NCBI GenBank assembly: GCA_963726665.1
Contig: CAVSDW010000012.1
Location: 620,001 to 684,000 of the forward strand
Source: RPQJ01 sp963726665
GTDB taxonomy: Bacteria; Pseudomonadota; Gammaproteobacteria; Steroidobacterales; Steroidobacteraceae
Direction of reading: 5' to 3'
DNA: 64,000 bases
Shown: piece by piece, positions 16,039 through 26,111 of the stretch
Position numbering within the stretch: the stretch's first letter is position 1
How the letters are laid out: every line of letters begins with the position of its first letter
Program-made: the position numbers and the translations under genes
The notes under the pieces: model-generated
The model's input: only the letters and a program-made list of their open reading frames with translations
Databases searched by the model: none
Told to the model about the DNA's origin: nothing

Positions 16039-17723
16039 CACTTCCCGGCGCGGGCGATTCGCTTTTCGAGCGGCTTGTTGCCCGGGTGCCGCTCCAGCGC
16101 CTCGGCCCAGGTCTTGCGCGCCGCGGCTTCATCGCCCTGGGCCCATTGCACTTCGCCGAGGTGCAGGCTGATTTCCGCGTCGTCGTCCCGTTCGTGCGCG
16201 CGCTCCAGGTATTCGAGCGCCTGCGCGTAATTCTTCTCGCGATAGAGCACCCACCCCATGCTGTCCAGCACGGCGGCGCTGTCCGGCGTCTGCGCGAGTG
16301 CGGCGGTCACGAGGGCCCGGGCTTCGACGAGATCCCGATCCTGGTCGGCCAGCGTGTAGCCGAGCGCGTTCTGCACCAGCGGGTCGCCCGGACGATCGTC
16401 GAGGATCTTTCGCAGGTCGCGCACCGAGGCCTCGGTCTTGCCCATGCGCTCGTAAGCAAAGACCCGGGCAAGGCGCAGGTCCAGCACCTCGGGGTACTGC
16501 GCGAGACCCGCGTCGAGCACGGCAAGCGCGCGCTTGTCGTCGCCCATCGACGCGAGCAGCCCCGCCCGCGCCATCACGACCTGCGGCCCCAGGGAGGGCT
16601 GGTTACGGCCGAACTGCTCGAGGTACGCGAGCCCGGCATCCACTCCGTCTTTTTTCGCCTTCAAGTACGCCACGCGCTGCTGCGCGGAGATTGCCTGGTC
16701 GCCCCCCGTGACCCGGGAGTAGTAGCGGATCGCGCCCGCCTCGTCGTCGCGCCGCTCGGCGATCACGCCCATGTAATAGAGCGCCTCGTAGGATTGCGAG
16801 CCCATCGAGAGCAGCTCCTCGAAGCGTGCATTCGCACCCTTGAGGTCGTCGCTCTGGAGGTCGAGCATGCCGAGCGTACGAACTGCCGCCGGAACGACCG
16901 TGTTCCCCGTGGCGTAGGGCGTGAGGATGGCGCGCGCCTCCTCGTCGTGCCCGGTGCTCGCGAGCACCAGCGCATATTCCATGTGGGTTGCAACCTCGGC
17001 ATCCGGGGCCAGCGCGAGGTCTCGCGCCATGGCGAGGCCCTCGTCTTCGCGCCCCGACGCGATGGTGGCCCGGGCGAGCAGCAGCTTCGCAGGGATCCAG
17101 TAAGGCGCAAGCCGCACGGCCTCCTGTGCGCTCTGCAGCGCCAGCGCGTAGTTGCTGGACTGCAGCGCCGCGTTGCCGAGCGCGTCCTGCCCCTCGGCGA
17201 CCTTCGGGTGCAGCGCCGACAGGCGACGGAAGAGTTCGGTGACGTCGGGCGCGGTCGCCTCGCCCATGATGACCGGCAGTAGCGCCATGTAGCCGGCGGC
17301 CGGGCTCACGTAGGCCGTGTCGACCAGTGTCTGGAAGTGGGATTCGGCCACGTCGATGCGGTGCAGGGCGAGCGCGGACACTCCGGCAAACCGCTCCGCC
17401 TGCTCACTCGACGGGTTGATCTTGAGCCAGCGCTGGGCCGAGCCGAGTGCATCGGAGTACTGGAAGTTTTCGAAGGCGACCTGGCTCGCCTCCTCGGCCA
17501 CCGCCTCGTCGTCGGAAGCCTCGGCCGCGAGGCGGTAGGCCCTGGCCGCCGCGGGCAGGTCCCCGCGCCCGAGCGCAGCCTTGCCCTCGGCCACGAGCGA
17601 TTCGGGCCCGGTCCGGGCGTCGACGTCGGCGGCAAGCACGCCGGACGGGGCCCCGAAGGAGCCGGACAACAGGACGAGTGCCGGCACGATCAGGTGCCGG
17701 GCGAGAATCAGGGGTTTCCGCAT
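16038..17723 (-). CDS. TPR-repeat periplasmic or exported protein of the lolB-ispE operon
   Basis: About 561 residues with a signal peptide (ALVLLSGSFGAPSGVLA) followed by many TPR units over the whole length, for example LGRGDLPAAARAYRLAAEAS, VQNALGYTLADQDRDLVEAR and VLYREKNYAQALEYLERAHE. No catalytic domain is seen. A TPR protein directly upstream of lolB and ispE is a common gammaproteobacterial arrangement; its role is not established, but lipoprotein or envelope assembly is a fair guess from context. It is divergent from hemA across 89 bp. A TATAGT box (17738-17733, minus) is close to the start. Confidence 0.87.
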   Translation of the reverse strand: MRKPLILARHLIVPALVLLSGSFGAPSGVLAADVDARTGPESLVAEGKAALGRGDLPAAARAYRLAAEASDDEAVAEEASQVAFENFQYSDALGSAQRWLKINPSSEQAERFAGVSALALHRIDVAESHFQTLVDTAYVSPAAGYMALLPVIMGEATAPDVTELFRRLSALHPKVAEGQDALGNAALQSSNYALALQSAQEAVRLAPYWIPAKLLLARATIASGREDEGLAMARDLALAPDAEVATHMEYALVLASTGHDEEARAILTPYATGNTVVPAAVRTLGMLDLQSDDLKGANARFEELLSMGSQSYEALYYMGVIAERRDDEAGAIRYYSRVTGGDQAISAQQRVAYLKAKKDGVDAGLAYLEQFGRNQPSLGPQVVMARAGLLASMGDDKRALAVLDAGLAQYPEVLDLRLARVFAYERMGKTEASVRDLRKILDDRPGDPLVQNALGYTLADQDRDLVEARALVTAALAQTPDSAAVLDSMGWVLYREKNYAQALEYLERAHERDDDAEISLHLGEVQWAQGDEAAARKTWAEALERHPGNKPLEKRIARAGK

Positions 17724-17812
17724 GGTCCGCCCACTATAGCGGAAGCGCCGCCGTGCTTGTGTTGCCACTGGCCATCACCCAGAATTTCGCGATTTCCGTC
17801 ACCGGAAACCAG

Positions 17813-19063
17813 ATGTCCCTTGTCGTCGTCGGCGTCAATCACCGCACCGCACCCGTGGAGGTGCGCGAGCGCGTGGTATTCGAGCCGGCGCGCATGCCCG
17901 AGGCGCTGCGCGAGCTTGCGACGCTGCCGGCAGTCCGCGAGTCGCTGATCGTCTCGACCTGCAACCGTACCGAGATCTACTGCGCGACCGAGTCCGGCGA
18001 CGCCGAGATCGGCGACTGGCTGCAGCGCTACCACCAGCTGGGGGCCAGCATCCACCACTGCCTCTATCGTCACGAGGACATGCGTGCCGTGTCGCACGTG
18101 TTCTCCGTCGCCTCAGGGCTCGACTCGCTGGTGCTCGGTGAGCCGCAGATCCTCGGACAGCTCAAGGACGCATACCGCGTGGCGCAGGAAGCCGGCACCA
18201 CCGGCCCGATGCTGAACCGCCTGTTCCAGTCGGCCTTCTCGGTGGCCAAGCGAGTACGGACCGAGACCGAGATCGGCGCGAACGCGGTGTCGGTCGCCTA
18301 CGCGGCCGTGCGAATGGCCCGCAACGTGTTCGCGACCTTCGAGAACCGCACCGCACTCCTGGTCGGCGCGGGCGAGACCATCGCGCTCGCCGCGCGCCAC
18401 CTGCACGCCGACGGCCTGCGCCGCATGATCGTCGCCAACCGCAGCGTGGACCGCGCGCGCGAACTGGCGGCGGAGTTCCAGGGTTTCGCCATCGGCCTCA
18501 ACGAAATCCCGGCGCACCTGCGCGAGGCGGACATCGTCATCGCCTCCACCGCGAGTCCCAACCCCATCATCACCCGCGCCATGGCCCAGGACGCGCTACG
18601 CGCGCGCAAGCGCAGGCCGATGTTCATGGTGGACATCGCGGTTCCCCGCGACATCGAGCCCGAGGTGGCGGAACTCGAGGACGTCTACCTGTTCACGATC
18701 GACGACCTGCAGACGGTCGTGAACGAGAACATGGAGACCCGGCGCCAGGCGGCGCACGAAGCCGGCCGGATGATCGAGTCGGAAGTCGATCGCTTCGAGA
18801 TGCAGATCCGTTCGCGGCAGGCAGCGCCCACGATCCGCCGCCTGCGCGAGCAGGCTGAGCAGGCGCGACGGCACACGCTGGACCAGGCGCGCCACATGGT
18901 CGCGGCCGGGCGCAGTTCGGACGAGGTGCTGGAGTTCCTCTCCGCGACGCTCACGAATCGGCTGATCCACGCGCCCAGCCAGCGGCTGCGCGACGCAGCG
19001 GAGACGGGTGACGGCGCGATCATCGACACGATCGCCGACATCTACCATCTCGACCGCGACTGA
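17813..19063 (+). CDS. hemA: Glutamyl-tRNA reductase
   Basis: 416 residues. It reduces Glu-tRNA to glutamate-1-semialdehyde, the first committed step of C5 haem synthesis. The catalytic cysteine is C50 in IVSTCNRTEIY, as in E. coli; the NADPH-binding region is ALLVGAGETIALAARHL; a C-terminal dimerisation helix follows. The start ATG 17813 follows a weak ribosome site. It overlaps prfA by one base (TGATG), so hemA-prfA-prmC is one operon, the common gammaproteobacterial order. The opposite strand upstream holds the TPR-lolB operon. Confidence 0.97.
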   Translation: MSLVVVGVNHRTAPVEVRERVVFEPARMPEALRELATLPAVRESLIVSTCNRTEIYCATESGDAEIGDWLQRYHQLGASIHHCLYRHEDMRAVSHVFSVASGLDSLVLGEPQILGQLKDAYRVAQEAGTTGPMLNRLFQSAFSVAKRVRTETEIGANAVSVAYAAVRMARNVFATFENRTALLVGAGETIALAARHLHADGLRRMIVANRSVDRARELAAEFQGFAIGLNEIPAHLREADIVIASTASPNPIITRAMAQDALRARKRRPMFMVDIAVPRDIEPEVAELEDVYLFTIDDLQTVVNENMETRRQAAHEAGRMIESEVDRFEMQIRSRQAAPTIRRLREQAEQARRHTLDQARHMVAAGRSSDEVLEFLSATLTNRLIHAPSQRLRDAAETGDGAIIDTIADIYHLDRD

Positions 19064-20142
19064 TGAAGGACTCCATCCGACGCAGGCTGGAGACGACGGT
19101 CGAGCGCTTCGAGGAGCTGGGCGCCCTGCTGGCCGAACCCGATTCCGCGAGCAAGCCCGGTCGCTTCCGCGACCTCTCGGTCGAGTACGCGCGCCTCGAG
19201 CCGGTCGCCGAGCGGTTTCGCGAGTTCGTGCGCCTCGAGGCCGAGCGACGCACGGCGGCCGACATGGCGGGCGGCGCGGATGCCGAGATGCGCGAGCTTG
19301 CGGAGGAGGAAATCCGGGATCTCGACTCGCGCCTCGAATCGGAGTCGGCCGAACTCGCGAAGCTCCTGCTGCCGAAGGACCCGCGCGACGAGAGCAACAT
19401 CTTCCTCGAGGTCCGCGCCGGCACCGGTGGCGACGAGGCCGCAATCTTTGCGGGCGATCTCTTCCGCATGTACGCGCGCTACGCCGAGCGGCAGGGCTGG
19501 CGCGTCGAGATCCTGAGCGAGAACCCTGGCGAGCACGGCGGCTATCGCGAGGTGATCAGCCGCGTGGCCGGCAAGGGCGTGTACTCGCGGCTCAAGTTCG
19601 AGTCCGGCACGCACCGCGTGCAGCGCGTGCCGGCCACCGAGGCCCAGGGCCGCATCCACACCTCGGCCTGCACGGTGGCGATCCTCCCGGAACTCGAGGA
19701 AGTCGACGAGGTTGCGTTGAACCCCGCGGAGCTTCGCATCGACACCTACCGCGCCTCGGGCGCGGGCGGCCAGCACGTCAACAAGACCGATTCCGCCATC
19801 CGCATCACGCACCTGCCGACGGGTATCGTGGTCGAGTGCCAGGACGAGCGTTCGCAGCACAAGAACCGCTCGCGTGCGCTGTCGCTGCTGCGCTCCCGCC
19901 TGCTCGAGGCCGAGCAGCAGAAACAGGCGTCGCAGCAGGCACAGGAACGCAAGCTCCAGGTCGGCAGCGGCGACCGCTCCGAGCGCATCCGCACCTACAA
20001 CTTCCCGCAGGGCCGCGTCACCGACCACCGCATCAACCTGACCATCTACCAGCTGCCCGCGGTGATGGACGGCGCGCTCGACGAGGTGATCGGGCCGCTG
20101 CAGCAGGAGTGGCAGGCCGAGCAGCTCGCGAGCCTGCAGTGA
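19063..20142 (+). CDS. prfA: Peptide chain release factor 1
   Basis: 359 residues, the usual length. It decodes UAA/UAG stop codons. The codon-recognition motif PAT is in RVPATEAQGRIHTSA, which marks RF1 and not RF2, and the peptidyl-hydrolysis motif GGQ is in GAGGQHVNKTDSAIRI. It overlaps hemA and is followed after 19 bp by prmC, whose product methylates the GGQ glutamine. Confidence 0.98.
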   Translation: MKDSIRRRLETTVERFEELGALLAEPDSASKPGRFRDLSVEYARLEPVAERFREFVRLEAERRTAADMAGGADAEMRELAEEEIRDLDSRLESESAELAKLLLPKDPRDESNIFLEVRAGTGGDEAAIFAGDLFRMYARYAERQGWRVEILSENPGEHGGYREVISRVAGKGVYSRLKFESGTHRVQRVPATEAQGRIHTSACTVAILPELEEVDEVALNPAELRIDTYRASGAGGQHVNKTDSAIRITHLPTGIVVECQDERSQHKNRSRALSLLRSRLLEAEQQKQASQQAQERKLQVGSGDRSERIRTYNFPQGRVTDHRINLTIYQLPAVMDGALDEVIGPLQQEWQAEQLASLQ

Positions 20143-20161
20143 GCCGGCGGGCGCGCGGGCC

Positions 20162-21022
20162 ATGGCGACTGAAATCCACGCGCTGATCGGCGAAGGCGCC
20201 GCACGGCTCGCTCGCGTCGCGGACGATCCGCGCCACGAGGCGGCCATCCTGCTCGCGGCCGCGCTGGGGGTGTCGCGCTCGCACCTCGCGGCGTTTCCCG
20301 CAGAACGGATCCTGGACTGCGACGCTACCGATCGCTACGAGGCGTACGTCACGCGACGCGCGCTCGGCGAGCCCGTCGCTTACGTGCTCGGTGAGAAGGA
20401 GTTCTGGTCCCTGCCCCTCGCGGTCGCACCGGGCGTGCTGATACCCAGGCCGGAAACGGAACTCGTCGTCGAGCGTGCGCTTGCACACCTGCCGGAAGGA
20501 GCGGAAGCCGATGTGCTCGATCTCGCGACCGGCAGCGGCGCGATCGCACTCGCCGTGGCGAGCGAGCGCCCCGGCTGTCGCGTGACTGCGACCGACGTGT
20601 CGAAGGACGCGATTGCCGTCGCATCGGGCAATGCCCGAAGGCTGGGCCTCGATCGCGTCGAGTTCCGCATCGGCCACTGGTACACGCCCGTGCAGGGCAT
20701 GAGCTTCGACCTGATTGCGAGCAACCCGCCCTACATCGCAGAGGGCGACCCTCGCGTCGAGAAGTCCGTGCAGCGATTCGAGCCGCACGCGGCGCTGTAC
20801 GCGGGCCCGACGGGCCTCGAAGCGTTCGCGGAAATCATCGCAGGCGCCGAACGCCACCTCAGGCCCGGCGGCTGGATGCTCCTCGAGCACGGCGACACTC
20901 AGGGCGCTGCCGTCCGCGGCCTGCTCGCAGGCGCCGGCTTCGAAGCCGTGCGGACCTACCGCGACCTCGCAGGCCTCGAACGCTGCACCGAAGGCGTCAG
21001 GGGTTTCCGGCCGGCTCCGTGA
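20162..21022 (+). CDS. prmC: Release factor glutamine methyltransferase
   Basis: 286 residues. It transfers methyl from SAM to the GGQ glutamine of RF1/RF2. The N-terminal helical domain is residues 1-75, then a Rossmann methyltransferase domain with PRPETELVVERAL, VLDLATGSGAIALAVASERP and the glutamine-binding NPPY in IASNPPYIAEGDPRV. Its 3' end overlaps the 3' end of menE on the opposite strand by 26 bp. Confidence 0.97.
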   Translation: MATEIHALIGEGAARLARVADDPRHEAAILLAAALGVSRSHLAAFPAERILDCDATDRYEAYVTRRALGEPVAYVLGEKEFWSLPLAVAPGVLIPRPETELVVERALAHLPEGAEADVLDLATGSGAIALAVASERPGCRVTATDVSKDAIAVASGNARRLGLDRVEFRIGHWYTPVQGMSFDLIASNPPYIAEGDPRVEKSVQRFEPHAALYAGPTGLEAFAEIIAGAERHLRPGGWMLLEHGDTQGAAVRGLLAGAGFEAVRTYRDLAGLERCTEGVRGFRPAP

Positions 21023-22472
21023 GTCGCCGCCGCTGCAGCTTGCCCGAGGCCGTCCGGGGCAAGGCGTTCACGAACCGGAATTCGCGCGGCCGCTTGTAGC
21101 CGGCCAGCCGCGCGGAGCAGTGCTCGGACAACGCGCGCGCATCGGCCGCCGCGGTCTCGCGAAGCACGATCCACGCAACCACCCTTGCACCGAGATCGAC
21201 GTCGGGCAGCCCGGCGACTCCTGCCTCCGCGACCGACGGGTGCTCGAGCAGGACCGACTCGATCTCCGCGGGGTAGACGTTTTCGCCGCCCGAGACGATG
21301 AGGTCGTCGCGCCGGTCGAGGACATGGAGCCCGCCGGCCGCGTCGAGGAATCCGATGTCGCCGGTGTAGAGCCAACCGCCGCGGATCGCGCGCGCAGTCG
21401 CCGCGGTGTCATCGTGGTAGCCGCTCATCACGGTCGGTCCCCGCACGACGATCTCGCCCGGCACTCCCGCCGGGGCATCACGCTGGTCCACGAGGATGCG
21501 AACTTCGGTGCCGGGCATCGCAAGCATCGGCGGCGGCGAATCCATGCCGGTCGTCCAGGGCCGTGCGGTCGCAACCTGTGACGTGGCCTCGGTGAGTCCA
21601 TACGTCGCGCAGACCGGATATCCCGCGTCGTGCGCGCGCGCCAGCAGTTCGGGCGATGCGGCCGCGCCGCCGAGCAGGAGCACCTGGAGTCCGGCGGGTG
21701 CCGGCCGGCCGGCACGATGCGCGAGCAGCCGCGACAGCATCGTCGGCACCAGCGAGACGCCCGCGATGTCACCCGCGTCGAGCGCTTCGCTCACGGCTGC
21801 AACGTCGAACTTCGACAGCAGCCGGATCGGGCCGCCGTACAGCACGCTGCGCACGAGAATCGAGAGCCCTCCCACGTGGAAGAGCGGCATGCACGCGAGC
21901 CAGCGCTCGCGAACCGCGGGCCCGAGCCGCTCCAGTGCGGCGACGGCGCTCGCCTCGAAGTTTCCCCAGCTCAGGCACGCTCCTTTCGAACGCCCCGAGG
22001 TGCCGGAGGTCATGAGCACTGCGAGCGTCGCTTCGCTTGCAGCATTCCCGCCCGGCAGCCGGCTCGCGGGCAGCGGCAACCCGTCGAGTTCCGGCGCAGG
22101 CATTGCCACGAGACCAGGCGCCTGCGACCGGATCGACTCGAGTCGAACGTCACCTGCGTCGCCGAGCAGGAAACGGATGTCCGCATCCGCAAGCTGGCTC
22201 GCAATTTCGCGCGCAGTGAGCCGCGCATTCACAGGCAGGACGGGTCGACCGGTGTGCGCGATGGCGAGGAACCACTCGACGAAGCGCGCATCTCCCGGCA
22301 TGAGCAGCGCGATCGCACCGTCGCCCGGCGGTGCGGCTGCCAGCAGGCACGCGGCGCCGCGCCGCGCCCTTCCGGCGAGCGCCGCAAAGGTCAGGCATGC
22401 ATCGCCGTCCTCGATGGCGATCGCGTCGGGAGTCCGCTCGACGCGGGACTCGAGCGCGAGACTCAGGTTCAC
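20997..22472 (-). CDS. menE: o-Succinylbenzoate-CoA ligase
   Basis: 491 residues of the ANL adenylating family. Motifs are LMTSGTSGRSKGA (AMP loop), YGLTEATSQVA, YTGDIGFLD and the C-terminal catalytic lysine in RTASGKLQRRRL. It activates o-succinylbenzoate with CoA in menaquinone synthesis. The specific call rests on its place as the last gene of the men operon, since the fold itself is shared by many ligases. It overlaps menC by 4 bp (start 22472, menC stop 22469) and converges on prmC. Confidence 0.93.
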   Translation of the reverse strand: MNLSLALESRVERTPDAIAIEDGDACLTFAALAGRARRGAACLLAAAPPGDGAIALLMPGDARFVEWFLAIAHTGRPVLPVNARLTAREIASQLADADIRFLLGDAGDVRLESIRSQAPGLVAMPAPELDGLPLPASRLPGGNAASEATLAVLMTSGTSGRSKGACLSWGNFEASAVAALERLGPAVRERWLACMPLFHVGGLSILVRSVLYGGPIRLLSKFDVAAVSEALDAGDIAGVSLVPTMLSRLLAHRAGRPAPAGLQVLLLGGAAASPELLARAHDAGYPVCATYGLTEATSQVATARPWTTGMDSPPPMLAMPGTEVRILVDQRDAPAGVPGEIVVRGPTVMSGYHDDTAATARAIRGGWLYTGDIGFLDAAGGLHVLDRRDDLIVSGGENVYPAEIESVLLEHPSVAEAGVAGLPDVDLGARVVAWIVLRETAAADARALSEHCSARLAGYKRPREFRFVNALPRTASGKLQRRRLTEPAGNP

Positions 22473-23551
22473 GGCGCGATCCCGAGGCCGGGCGCGCCTT
22501 CGATGACGGCCCGCCCTTGGCGAGACACGACCGGCGCGGCCACGTCATCGACGAAGAGTCCCTCAGTGCCAAGCCCGTGGATGGCGAGCGCGTCGCCCCA
22601 GGCCGCGGCGCAGTGCAGGGCGTGGCGCGCGCCGACCGCACTTTCGAAGGCGTGGGAGAAGACCACCTCGCATCCGGCCTGTCGCGCCCGCTCCGCAATT
22701 TCGAGCGCCCGCGCCGGGCCTCCGAGCATGGCCGGCTTCAACACCAGCACGTCGGCAGCGTCGCACTCGATCACGCGACGGGCGCCCTCCTCCGTCGCAA
22801 CCGACTCGTCGGCCGCGATGCGAACGCCGGAGGAGACGCGCAGCCTGCCGAGGGCTGCAATGTCGCCCGCCGAAACCGGCTGCTCGACGTAGTCGAAGTC
22901 GAATTCCGCGAGGGCCTGCAGCGCAGCGCCCGCGTCGCTCTCGCTCCACGCGCCGTTCGCGTCGCCACGCAGCTTGATCCCGGGGCCGAGGCCCTCGCGG
23001 GCCGCGCGTGCACGCGAGCGGTCCTCGTCCAGGCTCGCGGCGCCGAGCTTGATCTTGGCGGCAAGGTGTCCCTCGGCCCGCGCGCGCGCAGCCTCACGGC
23101 ACAGTGCCTCCGGCGAGCGCTCGATGAGCAACGCGCTCACACCGACATCGCGCAGCGCAACTCCGCGTGCGACACCGGCACGCGACGCGAGAAGCGCGGC
23201 GAGCGGCTGGCCATCTCGACGTGCCGCCAGGTCCCACAGCGCCCCTTGCAGCGCCGCCCGCGCTGCCGGCGCATCGCGCAGCCGCGCAGCCACATCGCCC
23301 GGCCAGTCGCCGGGCTCGAGATCGGCGCCGCCCACCATGCGCGCCGCGGCCTCGAGCGCAGCCAGCGACTCCGACTCGCTTTCCATGCCGAATCCCGGCC
23401 AGGGCGCTGCCTCCCCGTACCCGCTGCAGCCGTGCTCGTCGTCGAGCACGAAAATCACGCTGCTCCTCGCTGCGAATTCGCCGCGCGACGTCCGTACCGG
23501 ACGCACGAACGTGAGTCGCGCCAGTCTCGCCCGGGCGGCAGCCAGCCTCAC
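22469..23551 (-). CDS. menC: o-Succinylbenzoate synthase
   Basis: About 360 residues of the enolase superfamily. It dehydrates SHCHC to o-succinylbenzoate. Catalytic features are the lysine in AAKIKLG, the metal ligands in GDANGAWSES, VEQPV and ADESVA, and the second lysine in VLKPAML. GTG 23551 is chosen because it overlaps the menA stop by GTGA; an ATG-started longer frame to 23617 would run inside menA. It is between menA and menE in the operon. Confidence 0.93.
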   Translation of the reverse strand: MRLAAARARLARLTFVRPVRTSRGEFAARSSVIFVLDDEHGCSGYGEAAPWPGFGMESESESLAALEAAARMVGGADLEPGDWPGDVAARLRDAPAARAALQGALWDLAARRDGQPLAALLASRAGVARGVALRDVGVSALLIERSPEALCREAARARAEGHLAAKIKLGAASLDEDRSRARAAREGLGPGIKLRGDANGAWSESDAGAALQALAEFDFDYVEQPVSAGDIAALGRLRVSSGVRIAADESVATEEGARRVIECDAADVLVLKPAMLGGPARALEIAERARQAGCEVVFSHAFESAVGARHALHCAAAWGDALAIHGLGTEGLFVDDVAAPVVSRQGRAVIEGAPGLGIAP

Positions 23552-24433
23552 AAGGCGAGGCCGACCGCCAGCAGCAGCCCGAATACGACCTCGAGCCGCG
23601 CCGTCTGCACCAGGCATCCGTTGAGCGCGAGGCCGCGCTCATGTCGCATGCGACTTGCGAGCCGCAGCGCGAGCGGCAGCGACAGCCAGGGCAGCATCAC
23701 CCAGGCGTCCGCAAGGCCGCGGACCCAGAGGATGGGCGGCACCGCGTAGGACATCGCGAGCAGCATCTGGTAATAGATTCTCGTCGCGCGCTCGCCGAGC
23801 CTCACGGCCAGCGTGAGCTTGCCCGCACGCGCATCGGTCTCGATGTCGCGGAGGTTGTTCACGACCAGGATTGCCGTGGCGAGTGCACCGATGGGCACGG
23901 ACGCCCAGAGCACCAGCGGCGACACGCCATGCGCCTGCACGAAATACGTGCCCGTGACGGCGCCAAAGCCGAAGAACAGGAACACGCTCAGGTCGCCGAG
24001 CCCGAGGTAGCCGTAGGGTTTCGGCCCGCCCGTGTAGAGATAGGCCGCGGCGATCGAAAGCAGCCCGAGCGCCATCACCGGCCAGCCGGCCACGGACGGT
24101 GAGGTAGATGCCGGTCACGAGCGCGCCCGCGAACGCCGTCCACATTGCGCGCTTCATCTGCGCTGGACTGATCCAGCCCTGCTGTGTGGCGCGCTGCGGT
24201 CCGAGACGGTCGGCGTTGTCCGCGCCGCGTTCGAAATCGAACACGTCGTTCGCGAAGTTGGCGCCCACCTGCAGCAGCGAGGCGCCGATGAGCGCGGCAA
24301 GCGCCGGGCCCGCCGCGAAGCCGTGTTCGGCCCAGGCCGCACCCGTGCCGACCAGGACCGGCGCAGCTGACGCGGTGAGCGTCGCCGGCCGGACCGCCAG
24401 CCACCAAGCCGAGCGCGCGCTTACGGTCGCCAT
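23548..24433 (-). CDS. menA: 1,4-Dihydroxy-2-naphthoate polyprenyltransferase (one frameshift)
   Basis: A UbiA-family membrane prenyltransferase that joins DHNA with a polyprenyl diphosphate. The first aspartate motif is NFANDVFDFERGAD and the second is NNLRDIETDARAGK. Hydrophobic segments run throughout. The N-terminal part ends in GALVTGIYLTV and the rest restarts in another frame at VAGWPVMALGLL. Removing one base near 24094 joins them to a 294-residue protein ending GLLLAVGLAL at the stop that overlaps menC. The start overlaps menB by 13 bp. Either the sequence has an error here or menA is broken in this strain; the intact ends favour an error. Confidence 0.9.
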
Positions 24434-25266
24434 GGGAAGCGCGAGAAGTCCGGCGGGCGCTTCTCGTTGTAGGCGTTGCGCCCTTCCTGGGCTTCCTCGG
24501 ACATGTAGAAAAGCTGGGTCGCGTGTCCCGCAAGCTCCTGGATGCCGGCCTGCCCGTCGAGTTCGGCGTTGAACGCTGCCTTGAGGCAGCGGATCGCGAA
24601 CGGGCTGTGCTGCAGGATGCGGCGTCCCCAGGCCACGGCGGTGGCCTCGAGGTCCGCGAGCGGCACGACCTTGTTCACGAGACCCATCGCGAGCGCCTCC
24701 TCGGCGTCGTACTGCTCGCAGAGGTACCAGATCTCGCGTGCTTTCTTCTGGCCGACGATCCGCGCGAGGTACGACGAACCGAATCCGCCGTCGAATGAAC
24801 CGACCCGGGGCCCCGTCTGCCCGAAGCGTGCGTTATCCGCCGCAATGGTGAGGTCACAGACGACGTGCAGGACGTGGCCGCCGCCGATGGCATAACCCGC
24901 CACCGCCGCGATGACGACTTTCGGCAGCGAGCGGATCAGGCGCTGCAGGTCGAGCACGTTCAACCGCGGCACGCCGTCGTCACCGAGGTAGCCTTCGTTG
25001 CCGCGGATGCGCTGGTCGCCACCGGAGCAGAAGGCGAGATCTCCTTCGCCGGTGAAGATGATCACGCCGATCGTGCCGTCCTCGCGCGCGCGGGAGAACG
25101 CGTCGATGAGTTCGAACAGCGTCTTCGGCCGGAAGGCGTTGCGCACCTCGGGCCGGCAGATGGTGATCTTCGCGAGGCCCCCGTCCCGCTCGAAGCGGAT
25201 GTCCTCGTAGGCGCGGACCGGCTGCCATGCCGGCGGCCCACCCTCCACATTGGTCGTATCAGTCAT
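24421..25266 (-). CDS. menB: 1,4-Dihydroxy-2-naphthoyl-CoA synthase
   Basis: 281 residues of the crotonase family. It closes the naphthoate ring from o-succinylbenzoyl-CoA. Family features are SGGDQRIRGNEGY (with the SGGDQ motif special to MenB), AVAGYAIGGGHVLHVVCDLT for the oxyanion hole, GPRVGSFDGGFG and the C-terminal RPPDFSRFPWRP. It follows menH by 23 bp and overlaps menA. Confidence 0.98.
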   Translation of the reverse strand: MTDTTNVEGGPPAWQPVRAYEDIRFERDGGLAKITICRPEVRNAFRPKTLFELIDAFSRAREDGTIGVIIFTGEGDLAFCSGGDQRIRGNEGYLGDDGVPRLNVLDLQRLIRSLPKVVIAAVAGYAIGGGHVLHVVCDLTIAADNARFGQTGPRVGSFDGGFGSSYLARIVGQKKAREIWYLCEQYDAEEALAMGLVNKVVPLADLEATAVAWGRRILQHSPFAIRCLKAAFNAELDGQAGIQELAGHATQLFYMSEEAQEGRNAYNEKRPPDFSRFPWRP

Positions 25267-25289
25267 GACGCGGTCTCCTGGAACGAATG

Positions 25290-26111
25290 CTATTGAACCG
25301 ACGGCGCCCGGCCCGAAACCCGGCGCAGGAAATCCCTGGTGACCCGGACGAATTCGTCCGGCCGTTCGAGGTGCACGGCGTGGCCCGCGCCCGCGATTTC
25401 GCAGACCTCCGCCTCAGGCAGGCGCCGTGCGAGGTCGCGGGCCGAGGCGATGAAAGGCGCGTCGAGTTCGCCCACGGCCAGCAGCACCGGCATCTCGACT
25501 CGATCGAGCTCCCCGAACAGCGCCGGCTGCGCGGCGGGGCCGAGGCCGCGCAGGCCTGCGGCGAGCCCCTGCGCGTCATTGGCGAGCCGCGCACGGCGCT
25601 GCCCGTCCACGAAGGCGGCACCGAGTCGCTGCTGCGTGGCGAAGAGCGGCATCGCCATCCACTCGTCCACGAAGGCTTCCACGCCCAGCGTCTCGATGCG
25701 CCGTGCAAGCGACTCGTCCGCGCGCCGGCGAGACTCGCGCTCGCCTTCATCGGCGATGCCTGCTCGCGCGCCGATGAGCACCAGGGAAGCGACGCTGCGC
25801 GGGTATCGTACCGCACAGGCGAGTGCGAGCCGCGCACCCATGGAGTAGCCGATCCAGTGGGCGCGTTCGTGCCCGGCGGCCTCGAGGGTCGCTACGAGGT
25901 CGCGCACGCACTGCTCGAAGTCGTAGCTGGCTGCGACCGCCGTACCGATCGAGCGACCGTGCCCCGGCAGGTCGGGCACGATCGTCTCGTACTCGTTCGC
26001 GAGCGCCTCCGACACGCCCTGCATGCTGCGAGCGCTGCCCGTGTAGCCGTGCAGGATCATGAGCGCGGGGCCGGCCCCACGACGCTCGAAATGCAGTGGC
26101 TGGCCATTCAT
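25290..26111 (-). CDS. menH: SHCHC synthase (alpha/beta hydrolase)
   Basis: 273 residues of the alpha/beta hydrolase fold. It removes pyruvate from SEPHCHC to give SHCHC. The nucleophile is Ser in GYSMGARLALA, the acid is Asp in VGELDAP and the histidine is in GAGHAVHLERPDEF. LHGYTGSARSM is the oxyanion loop. The fold is shared by many hydrolases; the MenH call depends on the start overlapping the menD stop by ATGA and menB following. Confidence 0.92.
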   Translation of the reverse strand: MNGQPLHFERRGAGPALMILHGYTGSARSMQGVSEALANEYETIVPDLPGHGRSIGTAVAASYDFEQCVRDLVATLEAAGHERAHWIGYSMGARLALACAVRYPRSVASLVLIGARAGIADEGERESRRRADESLARRIETLGVEAFVDEWMAMPLFATQQRLGAAFVDGQRRARLANDAQGLAAGLRGLGPAAQPALFGELDRVEMPVLLAVGELDAPFIASARDLARRLPEAEVCEIAGAGHAVHLERPDEFVRVTRDFLRRVSGRAPSVQ